A DNA stretch of 35,676 bases. Origin: Ligilactobacillus araffinosus DSM 20653 (GTDB taxonomy: Bacteria > Bacillota > Bacilli > Lactobacillales > Lactobacillaceae). The stretch spans positions 1 through 35,676 of the forward strand of contig NZ_AYYZ01000015.1 of the NCBI RefSeq assembly GCF_001435375.1, written 5' to 3'. Below are positions 24,748 through 33,774 of this stretch, piece by piece. The notes under the pieces were generated by a model. It did no database searches. It saw nothing but the letters and a program-made list of their open reading frames with translations, and was not told where the DNA came from. The position numbers and the translations under genes were made by a program. Within the stretch, counting starts at the first letter, position 1, and every line of letters begins with the position of its first letter.

Positions 24748-25521
24748 CTACTGCAAGCCGCCGCCCATCATCATCATGAAGACTTGAACTCCAAATGAAA
24801 TTACTTTCATAATGATTTCTGATGACAGTAAGTAGAAAATAAAGAATCCTAATCCGATTACTAAGGCAGTTACGATTCCGGCATAGACCCGGTCAAGGCC
24901 TTCTTCATTTGAGCGGCTAATAACAGCAACTAACACTGCAATTCCAAAAATCGCTAATGCAAAAAGGGTTAATAATGAAATTGCCCGACCGGCAACTCCG
25001 AAAAGCCCAAGAACCAAAATTACAAGCGTTAAAATCACGTTGATTCCACTGTAATGGGTGATTCGGTTAGTATATGCCCAAAAGTTTTCTTTCTTGCCTG
25101 AAACCAAATAACGGCTTACTAAATATGTTCCACCGATAATAATTGCGGCTGCAATCAAACTGAAAATGAAAAGTTTCAAGTAAACTAATAATTCAGCAAT
25201 GTTTGACTTGCCACCATTTAAAACGTAAAAGATATTGTTAATATTCGTACCGAAAAATGAATTCTTAACTAATACGTGGAAAAAGCGGTATAATGCACCG
25301 AAGAAGACAAGTAATTCAGCAACAATAGTAACAATCCCATACCATTTTGCACCTTTAACTTCTTCTCCAGGATGTGTCCATGAACTTAAGATCCACTTAA
25401 AGTAGTTTAACTTCTTTCCCATTGTAGGTGCACTTGCTATATTTGAAGAACTATTCTTAATCTTTTCATCGCCGTGAGGATAAAAAGTAACGGTTTCTAA
25501 TTTTGAATCGTCTTTTGACAT
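24748..25521 (-). CDS. Multi-pass membrane protein of unknown function
   Basis: A 257-residue protein. The first 45 residues are polar and Ser/Lys-rich (cytoplasmic tail). Five or six hydrophobic helices follow (about 62-82, 105-130, 162-182, 186-206, 218-245). The C-terminus MMMMGGGLQ is Met- and Gly-rich. It resembles the DUF6574-like membrane proteins of lactobacilli by general appearance, but I cannot name a function. It appears to be monocistronic, divergent from the nagZ-like gene, which leaves 132 bases for both promoters. Confidence 0.7.
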   Translation of the reverse strand: MSKDDSKLETVTFYPHGDEKIKNSSSNIASAPTMGKKLNYFKWILSSWTHPGEEVKGAKWYGIVTIVAELLVFFGALYRFFHVLVKNSFFGTNINNIFYVLNGGKSNIAELLVYLKLFIFSLIAAAIIIGGTYLVSRYLVSGKKENFWAYTNRITHYSGINVILTLVILVLGLFGVAGRAISLLTLFALAIFGIAVLVAVISRSNEEGLDRVYAGIVTALVIGLGFFIFYLLSSEIIMKVISFGVQVFMMMMGGGLQ

Positions 25522-25653
25522 TTGATCTACTCACTTTCTCTTTATAAAATACAGTTTTATTGTAAACTAATTGATTTCTTTTTTAAAGAATAGGGTATTT
25601 ATTTTCATTAAAAGAATTTATAATTATTTGTGAAAAAGATGGAGGAGTTTGCG

Positions 25654-26751
25654 ATGAAATTCAAAAAATCATTTCAATCTGTTATTTACTTTATTCTTGG
25701 ACTCCTTGCGTGTTGCTTGACGATAAATTCCGTCCACGCTGACCAACTATCAAAACGAATTAATCATATGAGTCTGCAAGATAAAATTGCGCAGATGTAC
25801 TTTGTTCCAAGCGATGGCAATCAAAACGACGTTCTCAATGCCATTCAGCAATATCATGTTGGTGGAGTTGTCCTATTCGGGACTGATTTTCAATCTCAAA
25901 CCTCTGACCAGTTCAAAGCTAAACTTGCCGAATGGCAAAAAGCAAGTCAGATTCCGCTTTTTATCGGAACTGATCAGGAAGGTGGGACCGTTTCACGCCT
26001 AAGTGATAATCCCCAATTAACAAATAACCGGCAATTTCCTTCACCGCAAGCACTAAATAATAATATGCAAACTGAAGTAAATGAGGCCCGAAATGTTGCT
26101 GGAATTCTTCATAATTTAGGAATCAATTGGAACTTCGCTCCCGTTGCCGATGTTTCGAGTAATCCACAAAGTTTCATCTATCCCCGGACATTCGGAAAAA
26201 ACTATCAGCAAACAGCAACATATATTTCAAAGGTTGTTCCGGTAATTCAAAGCCAAAAAGTAGTTGCAACCCTCAAACATTTCCCAGGTTATGGAACTGC
26301 AGGTGATACCCATACGGGATTTGCTTCAACCAACAAATCGCTTACTGATTTTCAACGCCAAGACTTTCTTCCGTTTATTGCTGGAATTAAAAGTCATGCT
26401 GATGCAGTGCTCGCTTCACATATTGTGATCAATCAGGTTGATAATCGTTTCCCGGCCTCATTATCACCGCAAGTTCATAAAATTTTAAGGGAACAATTAC
26501 ACTTTAAAGGCATTATTATCACCGACGATCTTGGAATGGGTGCAATTAGTCAATTTGCCCAGGAAAACCACGTTAACGCAGATGTTTTAGCTGTTGAAGC
26601 CGGAAATGATATGCTTCTGAGTAAAAACTATCAAACCGGAATTTCGGCAATTGAAGAAGCCGTTAAGAACCATCAAATTTCAGAAAAACAGATCAACCAG
26701 TCTGTATATCGGATTTTAAAGCTCAAGGAAAAAATTGGATTAATAAAATAA
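25654..26751 (+). CDS. nagZ: Secreted glycoside hydrolase family 3 beta-N-acetylhexosaminidase (NagZ-like)
   Basis: A 365-residue exported enzyme. The signal peptide ends VHA|DQ near residue 31; LLAC inside it resembles a lipobox, so lipoprotein anchoring is possible. The GH3 catalytic domain shows GTDQEGGTVSRL, NFAPVADVSSNP, the NagZ motif KHFPGYGTAGDTHTG with the catalytic His, and ITDDLGMGAI with the nucleophile Asp. It should release N-acetylglucosamine from muropeptides or glycans outside the cell. The start is the ATG at 25654 after GGAGGAG; the upstream GTG at 25630 has no ribosome site. A -10 TATAAT lies at 25619-25624. Confidence 0.9.
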   Translation: MKFKKSFQSVIYFILGLLACCLTINSVHADQLSKRINHMSLQDKIAQMYFVPSDGNQNDVLNAIQQYHVGGVVLFGTDFQSQTSDQFKAKLAEWQKASQIPLFIGTDQEGGTVSRLSDNPQLTNNRQFPSPQALNNNMQTEVNEARNVAGILHNLGINWNFAPVADVSSNPQSFIYPRTFGKNYQQTATYISKVVPVIQSQKVVATLKHFPGYGTAGDTHTGFASTNKSLTDFQRQDFLPFIAGIKSHADAVLASHIVINQVDNRFPASLSPQVHKILREQLHFKGIIITDDLGMGAISQFAQENHVNADVLAVEAGNDMLLSKNYQTGISAIEEAVKNHQISEKQINQSVYRILKLKEKIGLIK

Positions 26752-26781
26752 GGCTGTGACATAAGTCACAACCTTATTTTT
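26750..26781. terminator. Bidirectional intrinsic terminator
   Basis: AAGGCTGTGAC ATAA GTCACAACCTT (26750-26775), with a T-run on the plus strand and TTATTTTATT on the minus strand. It ends nagZ and degV. Member of the GAGGTTG-GAC family. Confidence 0.82.
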
Positions 26782-27647
26782 TATTTATATTCATCTGGTT
26801 CTGGTTCTTCTGCAAGCGTAATAACGCCAATTGCATTTAACCCTGTATGAGTCATAATGATTGGGCTCGTTAATCGGGCAATATAAGCCGCATCAGCACT
26901 GTTTTCTGGAAGAACAGTATCCTTCACCTTTTCCAAATATTCATCGCTACAGTCAACATTTGAAAGTGATAATTCTTGAATGGGATTATCTTGATGCCGT
27001 TCTTTTAGTTCTGCACAATATTTAAAGAACGTCTTCCGGCTGCGGCCCTTCTTCACAACATCCAAACTATTTTCCCGTAAACGGACAATAACCTTCAAAT
27101 TAATCAATTTTGTCAACATGCTTGCCATTTTTCCGAGTCGACCGCCTGATAAGATATTATCTAAATTATCAACTAAAACATCGATTGTAGTTCGTGCAAG
27201 GATCTCTTTACAATGTGCTTGAATTTCCTCAATCGTCTTGCCAGCAGCTGCATCCTTCGCCGCTGCTAAAACTTGAAACGCTTCACCGCGATCAGTGGAC
27301 TTACTATTGATCACGGTTACATCCGTTGACGACATTTCAGCTGCTGAAACCGCAGTTTGATACGTTCCACTTAAAACATCAGAAAGCAAAATGGCAACGA
27401 CCTGACTCCCATCTTCACCCAAACGATCAAACACATCGACAAACGAACCGACTGCTGGTTGGCTCGTCTTGGGTTTATTTCCCTTTTTCAATTCTTCAAC
27501 AAGTTCTTCACGGGTAATTGTTTCACCATCAACAAAAGTTTGACCGTTGATTTCAATTGTCAATGGAACAATTGTAATGTTATTTTCTTTAATTTCTGCT
27601 GGGGTTAACTGAACTGATGAGTCAGTTACAATCTTAATATTTGCCAT
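26781..27647 (-). CDS. DegV family fatty-acid-binding protein
   Basis: A 288-residue soluble protein with the DegV fold: N-terminal IKIVTDSSVQLTP, KTSQPAVGSFVDVFDRL, LLSDVLSGTYQTA, GGRLGKMASML and the C-terminal IMTHTGLNAIGV. Proteins of this family (FakB) bind a fatty acid and present it to the kinase FakA for phosphorylation and entry into phospholipid synthesis. No fakA is in the window. AAGGAG lies upstream of the ATG. Confidence 0.92.
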   Translation of the reverse strand: MANIKIVTDSSVQLTPAEIKENNITIVPLTIEINGQTFVDGETITREELVEELKKGNKPKTSQPAVGSFVDVFDRLGEDGSQVVAILLSDVLSGTYQTAVSAAEMSSTDVTVINSKSTDRGEAFQVLAAAKDAAAGKTIEEIQAHCKEILARTTIDVLVDNLDNILSGGRLGKMASMLTKLINLKVIVRLRENSLDVVKKGRSRKTFFKYCAELKERHQDNPIQELSLSNVDCSDEYLEKVKDTVLPENSADAAYIARLTSPIIMTHTGLNAIGVITLAEEPEPDEYK

Positions 27648-27679
27648 TTTAAATTCTCCTTAAGCAGTTTTCTATTCTG

Positions 27680-27707
27680 ATTATATATTAAATATTTTCA
27701 AAATCAA
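27680..27707 (-). promoter_or_regulatory. Promoter of degV
   Basis: On the minus strand TTGATT (27702-27707), a 16-base spacer and TATAAT (27680-27685). Confidence 0.65.
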
Positions 27708-27714
27708 TATAATA

Positions 27715-27729
27715 TAGACTTAAAGTCTA
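27715..27729. promoter_or_regulatory. Palindrome just upstream of the degV promoter
   Basis: TAGACTTAAAGTCTA is a perfect 15-bp odd palindrome 8 bases upstream of the degV -35. It could be an operator. I do not recognise it as FabT or FapR consensus. The rest of 27730-27821 shows no gene. Confidence 0.45.
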
Positions 27730-27821
27730 GATAGTTTAGCTACCAAACATCTCGGATCATTTTTATTATAGTCGATTACTCCCGATTTTAATAGCCAAAT
27801 TCAACATTAATTCCAATAAAA

Positions 27822-27853
27822 AACGAGGTTGCGACTTAAGTCGCAACCTCGTT
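27822..27853 (-). terminator. Terminator of scrA (32-bp perfect palindrome)
   Basis: A perfect 16-bp inverted repeat, AACGAGGTTGCGACTT followed by its complement, with TTTTT on the minus strand after it. Strongest member of the GAGGTTG-GAC family. It lies 101 bases after the scrA stop. Confidence 0.88.
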
Positions 27854-27889
27854 GCTATATCTGCATAATCAGGTTCCAAAACAGACGAG

Positions 27890-27949
27890 CTACTTGGAAG
27901 TTCGAAAGCCTCCGAATCTTTGCTGTGCGATTTCTTCGCCTTTAAATCA
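27890..27949 (-). other. Possible remnant of a coding region after scrA
   Basis: Between the scrA stop and its terminator one minus-strand frame reads FKGEEIAQQRFGGFRTSK and then TAG. It has no start codon or ribosome site, since it follows a TGA. The composition looks protein-like, so it may be the degraded end of a lost gene; chance is possible with 18 codons. Confidence 0.25.
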
Positions 27950-27954
27950 TTATT

Positions 27955-29895
27955 TTATTTTGCAACAACTTTAATGAAATCATCACCGTGGTGAATTTCG
28001 TCAACTTTCTTATGACCAACTTCAGCATAGTTAGCGGTGTTCGTGATAATCGTCATTACAGTTGGATCATATCCTGCCTTTTGAACAGCATCGATGTCAA
28101 CCGTTCCTAACTTATCGCCCTTCTTAACTGTTTGGCCTTGCTTTACAAAGCTTTCGAAGTGTTCACCTTTTAAGTTGACCGTATCAATTCCGACGTGAAT
28201 CAGAACTTCTGCACCCTTATCAGATGTAATTCCATAAGCATGCTTTGTTTCATAAGCAACTGAAATCTTACCATCAACTGGAGCATAAATTGTCCCATCA
28301 GTTGGAATAATGGCAGCGCCATCACCCATCATCTTGGTTGAGAAGACTTCATCGTTTGTCTCTGATAAATCTTCAACTTTTCCGTTAACTGGAGCAGCAA
28401 TAACTTCATTGTTTAATGAAACTTCTTGCATTTGCTCAGGTTCAACATGATCTTCCTTAGCTTCAATTGCTTCAGCTTCTGAAGTTGCAACCGGAACAGG
28501 ATTTACAAGCTGATTGTGAGACTTTCCGTAAAGGAAGGTAACTGCGAAGGCAATTGCAAAACTAATTAATTCACAAATTACATAAATGATGATTGACTTT
28601 GTGTTAACTGATAAGAATCCTAAGAATCCAGCAGATCCAAGGGCAACAGCTCCAACCTTAAAGATTCCGGCAATAAATGAAGCAATGCATGAACCAACTA
28701 AGGCACAGAAGAATGGGAACTTGAATTTCAAGTTAACCCCAAAGATTGCAGGTTCAGTAATCCCAAGTAATGCTGAAACACCGGCTGATGAAGCTAAACC
28801 TTTGGTCTTCTTGTCCTTCGTTAATGTCATCAAGGCAAAAGTTGCAGCTCCTTGTGCGACGTTAGCCATTGAAGCAACGATGAAGATAAAGTCTCCAACA
28901 CCTTGATGGTGAGCAGTAAAGGCTGAAATTAACTGAACTTCAACAGCTGGGAAACTTTGGTGCAAACCAGTTAAAACAATTGGTGAGTAAACTGCACCGA
29001 AAATTCCCATTCCGAATGCACCGGTCGTGTTGTACAACCAAACAATTCCATCAGTGATCAAGTTTGAAACTTCACGCATTACCGGACCAACAACTGTAAA
29101 TGTTAAGAATCCAGTAATAATAACTGAAAGCAATGGAGTAAATGTAAAGTCAACTGCTGATGGTAAGTGTTTGTGGAAGAACTTTTCTAAAATCGAAAGA
29201 ATCCAAACCGCTACTAATACCGGAATAACTTGGTATGTATATGGCGTTTGTGAAACATGCATTCCAAAAAGATTCCAGAAATGACCTGTAACCAAGCTAG
29301 GTGAGGTCATCATCATTCCAATCACGCCGCCAAGGAATGGATTGGCCCCAAACCGTTTAGCAGCTGAGAAACCAACCATGATCGGTAAGAAGATGAATGG
29401 TGCTGAAGCCATTACTTGAATCATTTGCGATACCGCTTTAAGTTGCGGAACCATTTGAATAACGGCTTCTGGACCAAACAAACCTTTTGATGTAATGAAG
29501 TTATTCAAAGCCATCAAAAGACCACCGGCAACTAAAGCCGGAATCAATGGAACGAAGATGTCAGACAAAAGTTTAACGAATGCCATGATCGGATTTGGTT
29601 TCTTTCCGTTTTGGGCAATGTCCTTCAAGTCTTCGGTTGAGGCTTCCTTAACGCCTGTTTCCTTTACAAAGTAATCATAAACATTGTTAACATCTCCAGG
29701 GCCGATAATAATTTGATATTGGCCGTTTTGCTTGAATGTTCCTTTAACATCATCATTATTGTCTAAAGCTGCTTGATCAACCTTAGAATCATCTTTTAAG
29801 ACTAACCGAAGCCGGGTTGCACAATGAGCTGCGGCAACCACGTTGTCTTTTCCAACAGCTTTAACAACTTCAGATGCGACTTTCTTGTGATCCAT
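27955..29895 (-). CDS. scrA: Sucrose-specific PTS transporter, fused EIIBCA
   Basis: A 646-residue permease that takes up sucrose and phosphorylates it to sucrose-6-phosphate. The IIB domain is at 1-90 with phospho-Cys25 ([10 protein letters not shown]). The IIC membrane domain is about 105-455 ([32 protein letters not shown]). The IIA domain is about 495-646 with the active His in [14 protein letters not shown] near 566. The order B-C-A is usual for Gram-positive sucrose PTS. AAGGAGG lies before the ATG. It is divergent from scrB and shares a control region with it. Confidence 0.93.
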   Translation of the reverse strand: MDHKKVASEVVKAVGKDNVVAAAHCATRLRLVLKDDSKVDQAALDNNDDVKGTFKQNGQYQIIIGPGDVNNVYDYFVKETGVKEASTEDLKDIAQNGKKPNPIMAFVKLLSDIFVPLIPALVAGGLLMALNNFITSKGLFGPEAVIQMVPQLKAVSQMIQVMASAPFIFLPIMVGFSAAKRFGANPFLGGVIGMMMTSPSLVTGHFWNLFGMHVSQTPYTYQVIPVLVAVWILSILEKFFHKHLPSAVDFTFTPLLSVIITGFLTFTVVGPVMREVSNLITDGIVWLYNTTGAFGMGIFGAVYSPIVLTGLHQSFPAVEVQLISAFTAHHQGVGDFIFIVASMANVAQGAATFALMTLTKDKKTKGLASSAGVSALLGITEPAIFGVNLKFKFPFFCALVGSCIASFIAGIFKVGAVALGSAGFLGFLSVNTKSIIIYVICELISFAIAFAVTFLYGKSHNQLVNPVPVATSEAEAIEAKEDHVEPEQMQEVSLNNEVIAAPVNGKVEDLSETNDEVFSTKMMGDGAAIIPTDGTIYAPVDGKISVAYETKHAYGITSDKGAEVLIHVGIDTVNLKGEHFESFVKQGQTVKKGDKLGTVDIDAVQKAGYDPTVMTIITNTANYAEVGHKKVDEIHHGDDFIKVVAK

Positions 29896-29924
29896 GGTGA
29901 CTCCTCCTTGATTTTATATTTTTG

Positions 29925-29938
29925 TGAAAACGCTTTAC
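29925..29938. promoter_or_regulatory. cre-like site in the scrA leader
   Basis: TGAAAACGCTTTAC matches the cre pattern TGWAANCGNTNWCA except for the last two bases. It lies between the predicted scrA start point and its ribosome site, where bound CcpA would block elongation. Confidence 0.45.
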
Positions 29939-29957
29939 TTTTCTAAGTACATTTATA

Positions 29958-29985
29958 ATGATAGCGCATTCCGCGAATATGTCAA
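29958..29985 (-). promoter_or_regulatory. Promoter of scrA
   Basis: On the minus strand TTGACA (29980-29985), a 16-base spacer and TATCAT (29958-29963). The scrB promoter has the same two hexamers. Confidence 0.72.
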
Positions 29986-29997
29986 TCGTTTATCACA
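29980..29997. promoter_or_regulatory. Probable ScrR operator A
   Basis: TGTCAATCGTTTATCACA overlaps the scrA -35. Its half TGTCAATCG is repeated in opposite orientation at the scrB promoter (operator B). A centre of CG and an arm of TGTCAAT are typical of LacI-family sites. Confidence 0.65.
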
Positions 29998-30015
29998 AAA
30001 TAAATTAATTATTTT

Positions 30016-30029
30016 TGAAAACGAAAACA
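30016..30029. promoter_or_regulatory. cre-like site between scrA and scrB
   Basis: TGAAAACGAAAACA matches the cre pattern TGWAANCGNTNWCA with one mismatch. It is central in the divergent control region, upstream of both promoters. Confidence 0.5.
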
Positions 30030-30055
30030 ACGTTGATATATCAGCCATTTATTTA

Positions 30056-30073
30056 TGGTGATCGATTGACACC
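30056..30073. promoter_or_regulatory. Probable ScrR operator B
   Basis: TGGTGATCGATTGACACC overlaps the scrB -35. CGATTGACA is the exact reverse complement of the TGTCAATCG half of operator A. Confidence 0.65.
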
Positions 30074-30094
30074 TCTTGCAAATTTATTTATCAT
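30066..30094 (+). promoter_or_regulatory. Promoter of scrB-scrR
   Basis: TTGACA (30066-30071), a 17-base spacer and TATCAT (30089-30094); start point near 30101. Confidence 0.78.
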
Positions 30095-30151
30095 AAAAAT
30101 GAATTTAATAGAAATTAATAAAAAAACATTTTAATGAAAGAGGGCTCATTC

Positions 30152-31645
30152 ATGGAATGGACAACTAAAAAAAGATACTTACCATATAACAAATGGGACG
30201 CAGAAACGTTGTTTGACCTGCAAGCTCAAGCTGATCAGTCGCAATTCCAACTCCACTATCATATCCGTCCAAGCTCCGGTTTACTGAACGACCCGAATGG
30301 CTTTTCATATTTTAACGGCGCATGGCACGTATTCTATCAACAATATCCATTTGGTCCGGTTCACGGATTAAAGTCATGGCATCACATGAAATCAGCTGAT
30401 TTAGTCCACTGGGAGGACATGGGATTAACTGTTAAGCCTGATACCCAATTCGACAGTCACGGAGCATATTCAGGTTCCGCAACCGTAATCAACGACAAAT
30501 TATTCTTAATGTATACCGGTAATGTCCGTGATCAAAATTGGGTCCGGCATTCTTACCAAAACGGGGCCTGGATGGATCAAAACGGGCATATTAAAAAATT
30601 AGCCCGGCCGTTAATTGAAGCTCCTAATCATGTTACGGAACATTTCCGCGATCCGCAGATTTTAAAACATGGTGATAAATACTATGCAATTTTAGGGGCT
30701 CAAGATAAAGAAACCGAAACTGGGAAAGTCGCCATTTTCAGTTCTTCTGATTTAACTGGCAAATGGAATGATCTTGGATACATCAATTTCACTGATAAGG
30801 ACATGGGATACATGATCGAATGTCCAAACTTAGTTTTTGTTGACGATCAACCGGTTTTGATTTTCTGTCCTCAAGGTTTAGATAAGAAAATCACTCCTTA
30901 CGAAAACATTTATCCAAATATGTATGTTGCCGGCAGCAAGTTTAAGTTTGACGCAGGCAAAATGACAACGACTCAGGCTGCACCAATCAATTTGGACGAT
31001 GGCTTTGACGTTTACGCTACTCAAGCATTCAATGCTCCTGATGGAAAAGTTTATGCAATCAGTTGGGTTGGCCTTCCTGATGTTGAATATCCAACTGACA
31101 ATGAAAACTGGGCAAACTGTTTAAGTCAAGTTAAGGAACTTTCGCTTAAAAATGGACGGTTGATCCAACGACCAGTTGCTGCAATGGGAACGTTACGGCA
31201 AGCCGGTCATCTGATTCGAACCGCAAAAGTCATTGATGGCCGCCAAGTTGTCGAAAGTCATGCTGGCCAACAATACGAATTGAAAATTACCATTGCTCGG
31301 AATCAAAATGGGACACTCCACCTTGCAGGAACCCATGCCGTTGATCACAGTTTGCAACTCAATTTTAATACTGGGAAAGATGCTTTCTTTGAAATTGACC
31401 GTTCAAAAGCTGGTCAAACGTTCAATAAAAAATACGGTATGACCCGGAAGATTTGCCTTCCTGAAAACCAAGCCCTTGACCTTGATGTTTTCGTTGATCA
31501 TTCATTAGCCGAAGTCTTCATTAATAATGGCGAACATGTAATGACATTGCGCTACTTTGCCGATCAAAAAAATGATAAAATTGCACTTACAGGAAAGAAT
31601 TCATTAAACTACTATGGAACTTTCTGGAATTTAGCAGATATGTAA
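30152..31645 (+). CDS. scrB: Sucrose-6-phosphate hydrolase (GH32)
   Basis: A 497-residue cytoplasmic beta-fructofuranosidase that splits sucrose-6-phosphate into glucose-6-phosphate and fructose. GH32 motifs: LLNDPNG with nucleophile Asp47, FRDP near 165 (transition-state Asp), and ECPN near 222 with the acid/base Glu. A beta-sandwich domain forms the C-terminal third, ending near YYGTFWNLADM. The start is the ATG at 30152 because AGAGGG lies 7 bases upstream; the ATG at 30134 lacks a site. No signal peptide, in keeping with an intracellular phosphorylated substrate. It is followed by scrR after 16 bases. Confidence 0.95.
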   Translation: MEWTTKKRYLPYNKWDAETLFDLQAQADQSQFQLHYHIRPSSGLLNDPNGFSYFNGAWHVFYQQYPFGPVHGLKSWHHMKSADLVHWEDMGLTVKPDTQFDSHGAYSGSATVINDKLFLMYTGNVRDQNWVRHSYQNGAWMDQNGHIKKLARPLIEAPNHVTEHFRDPQILKHGDKYYAILGAQDKETETGKVAIFSSSDLTGKWNDLGYINFTDKDMGYMIECPNLVFVDDQPVLIFCPQGLDKKITPYENIYPNMYVAGSKFKFDAGKMTTTQAAPINLDDGFDVYATQAFNAPDGKVYAISWVGLPDVEYPTDNENWANCLSQVKELSLKNGRLIQRPVAAMGTLRQAGHLIRTAKVIDGRQVVESHAGQQYELKITIARNQNGTLHLAGTHAVDHSLQLNFNTGKDAFFEIDRSKAGQTFNKKYGMTRKICLPENQALDLDVFVDHSLAEVFINNGEHVMTLRYFADQKNDKIALTGKNSLNYYGTFWNLADM

Positions 31646-31661
31646 TTAAAGAGGGTAACTT

Positions 31662-32651
31662 ATGCGGCCAAAATTAACGGATGTTGCAAAAAAAGCAGGG
31701 GTTTCGCCAACCACTGTTTCACGTGTAATCAATAATTATGGATATTTAAGCGAAAAAACCAAAAATAAAGTTTACCAGGCAATCCAAGAATTGAATTATC
31801 GCCCAAATTCATTGGCACGTTCCCTTCAAGGAAAGCAAACCAATTTGATTGGCGTAATCGTTCCTGATATTACTAATCCATTTTTTGCCGAGCTTGTTAG
31901 TTCAATTGAAAAAGAATTATTTAATAAGGGATATAAAATGATTCTTTGTAACGCGAATTATGACAGCCGCAAAGAACAAGAATATCTTCAAATGCTGATT
32001 GCCAACCAAGTTGACGGAATCATTACCGGAACCCATAACTTAGATATTGAAGAATACAATAAAGTCGGCTTGCCAATCGTTTCCTTTGACCGAACCCTAT
32101 CAGAAAACGTTCCAATTGTAAGCTGTGATAATTATCAAGGAGGCTGTTTGGCGACTGAGGAACTTTATCAAGCTGGATGTCGACACATCGATTTCTTTGG
32201 AAATCCGCAATCAATCGCCAACCCGACTAATCAACGGTTAAAAGCATATGAAGATACGATTCAAAAGTTTGGTTTAAAAGCCCACGTTCACGCTGTTCGT
32301 TTTTCAGAATCGCCAACGTTAAAAGCCGTTTCAGTCTGGCAATTGCTTGAACAGCACACTGCCGATGGAATCTTCTGTTCGGATGATTTAACTGCGCTGT
32401 TAGTTTTACAAGAAGCTCAAAAGCTCAACATTCATATTCCAACGCAACTGAAAGTTATTGGTTTTGATGGAACAAAATTAAATCAGACCTATCACCCTGA
32501 ACTTTCAACCATCGTTCAGCCGATTAAAGAAATTGCTGAATTATTAACTGAATTACTGTGTAAACGAATTGAAAATCCTGATTTTAAAATGGAAACCAAT
32601 CAATTTAAACTACCTGTTAAAATTCTTCGAAGTAAGACAACGGCTCATTAA
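31662..32651 (+). CDS. scrR: LacI-family sucrose operon repressor
   Basis: A 329-residue LacI-type regulator. An N-terminal helix-turn-helix (LTDVAKKAGVSPTTVSRVINN, residues 4-24), hinge helix RPNSLARSLQ near 50 and a periplasmic-binding-type ligand domain (about 60-329: IGVIVPDITNPFFAEL, DGIITGTHN, DGIFCSDDLTALLVL, VIGFDG). It follows scrB in one operon and is predicted to bind operators A and B, shutting off scrA and its own operon without sucrose. AGAGGG precedes the ATG. Confidence 0.92.
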   Translation: MRPKLTDVAKKAGVSPTTVSRVINNYGYLSEKTKNKVYQAIQELNYRPNSLARSLQGKQTNLIGVIVPDITNPFFAELVSSIEKELFNKGYKMILCNANYDSRKEQEYLQMLIANQVDGIITGTHNLDIEEYNKVGLPIVSFDRTLSENVPIVSCDNYQGGCLATEELYQAGCRHIDFFGNPQSIANPTNQRLKAYEDTIQKFGLKAHVHAVRFSESPTLKAVSVWQLLEQHTADGIFCSDDLTALLVLQEAQKLNIHIPTQLKVIGFDGTKLNQTYHPELSTIVQPIKEIAELLTELLCKRIENPDFKMETNQFKLPVKILRSKTTAH

Positions 32652-32658
32652 AATTTAA

Positions 32659-32697
32659 AAAAGAGGTCAGTGGCATTTTAAGTCACTGACCTCTTTT
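32659..32697. terminator. Bidirectional terminator between scrR and the bile salt hydrolase gene
   Basis: AAAAGAGGTCAGTG / CACTGACCTCTTTT (32659-32672 with 32684-32697), a 14-bp perfect stem with A and T ends. Confidence 0.88.
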
Positions 32698-32727
32698 AAT
32701 TTACTTTACATTATTAGTTTTCAAATC

Positions 32728-33675
32728 TTAGTAGATTGTAACCTTATCTGCATTCATATTTTCTTCTGTAAATTGAACGCTCTTCATTTCGAAGTCATCA
32801 AAACGGTTATAGTAGTATGTGTTTGTCTTGGTTGAGAAGCAGCCTGTGTAAACAGTATATTCATCTTTACCTTGTTCATTGATGACACTTCCATCAACCA
32901 TTGCAACGGACTTCAAAATGTTAAAGAACTTAGCAACATTTGCCTTTTCACCGTCAACGGTTGGGTAGTTTGCATTTAAGTAAGCAACCTTTACAAACCG
33001 TGAAGCAGGAATGCTGTCGCCTGGCAAACCTAAACTACCTGTTCCGACACCTAATGGACGAATTTCTTGACCGTTCCAGTCATGAGTTGTCGCATCATTT
33101 GGTGTTAACCCAGCATAATTGTTAAGATTTGTCATGTGCCATGGGTAATCAGGATTATTTGTCAAAACGCCAACGTGGTTATCATAAACCTTAAGGCCAT
33201 CCTTTGTTTGTTCAACAACAACTGATTCCTTCTTGTCGCTGATGATCCAGTGTAATGGAGCAACCGGCATTTGCGGTGCAAATGGAGCATCAACTAAGTT
33301 CAAGTTTGCTAAGCCCTTCTTAGCTTCTTCAACTGTATCGAATTCTTCCATCAACCATAACATGAATTCATATGGTGCCATGTTTGTCTTACCGTCAACT
33401 GGACCTTCTGTAAAATAAGCATAGCGTGGGAAGTTTAATCCGGCAATTCCAAGACCATTTTCGTTGATGCAGTCAAAGTACATTGGGTAATCACCAGCCA
33501 TGATTCCCATTCCGATAATTGCTTTTGTTGTCTTACCATTTTCTAAAAACTTATATGGTAATTCGTAATTTCTTGGTGTTACGATCACTTTTTCGCCATA
33601 TGTTGATTCAACATCTAAGTTACGACCAAAATATAAATTGCCTTCTGAATCATTAAAACGTAAACCTGTACACAT
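32728..33675 (-). CDS. bsh: Bile salt hydrolase (choloylglycine hydrolase)
   Basis: A 316-residue N-terminal-nucleophile hydrolase that cleaves glycine or taurine from conjugated bile salts in the cytoplasm. Conserved active-site residues are in place: Cys2 (exposed after Met removal), Arg18 and Asp21 (FGRNLD), Asn81 (AGLNFP), Asn174 (TNNPDYPW) and Arg226 (SRF). I start at the ATG at 33675 because that puts Cys at position 2 and because AAAGGGG lies 8 bases upstream; the in-frame GTG at 33693 would hide the nucleophile. Penicillin V acylases share the fold, but these residues fit the bile salt enzymes of lactobacilli better. Confidence 0.92.
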   Translation of the reverse strand: MCTGLRFNDSEGNLYFGRNLDVESTYGEKVIVTPRNYELPYKFLENGKTTKAIIGMGIMAGDYPMYFDCINENGLGIAGLNFPRYAYFTEGPVDGKTNMAPYEFMLWLMEEFDTVEEAKKGLANLNLVDAPFAPQMPVAPLHWIISDKKESVVVEQTKDGLKVYDNHVGVLTNNPDYPWHMTNLNNYAGLTPNDATTHDWNGQEIRPLGVGTGSLGLPGDSIPASRFVKVAYLNANYPTVDGEKANVAKFFNILKSVAMVDGSVINEQGKDEYTVYTGCFSTKTNTYYYNRFDDFEMKSVQFTEENMNADKVTIY

Positions 33676-33703
33676 AATAAAAACCCCTTTCACAACACAT
33701 TAA

Positions 33704-33709
33704 ATTATA
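33704..33709 (-). promoter_or_regulatory. Probable -10 of the bile salt hydrolase promoter
   Basis: TATAAT on the minus strand, 29 bases upstream of the start. The -35 region (TTTTAA) falls in the tail of the preceding terminator and is poor. Confidence 0.45.
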
Positions 33710-33727
33710 AAATAAAAGAATCTATTT

Positions 33728-33769
33728 TAAAAATAAGTCGCATGAAACTTTCACATACGACTTATTTTT
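33728..33769 (-). terminator. Terminator of the MFS gene
   Basis: AAAATAAGTCG pairs with CGACTTATTTT over a 15-base loop, with a T-run on either strand. It lies just after the MFS stop and separates that transcript from bsh. Confidence 0.8.
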
Positions 33770-33774
33770 ATATC

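Noticed and set aside
33676-33693. GTG at 33693 as start of the bile salt hydrolase
   Set aside because: It would place six residues before the Met-Cys and block exposure of the N-terminal nucleophile.
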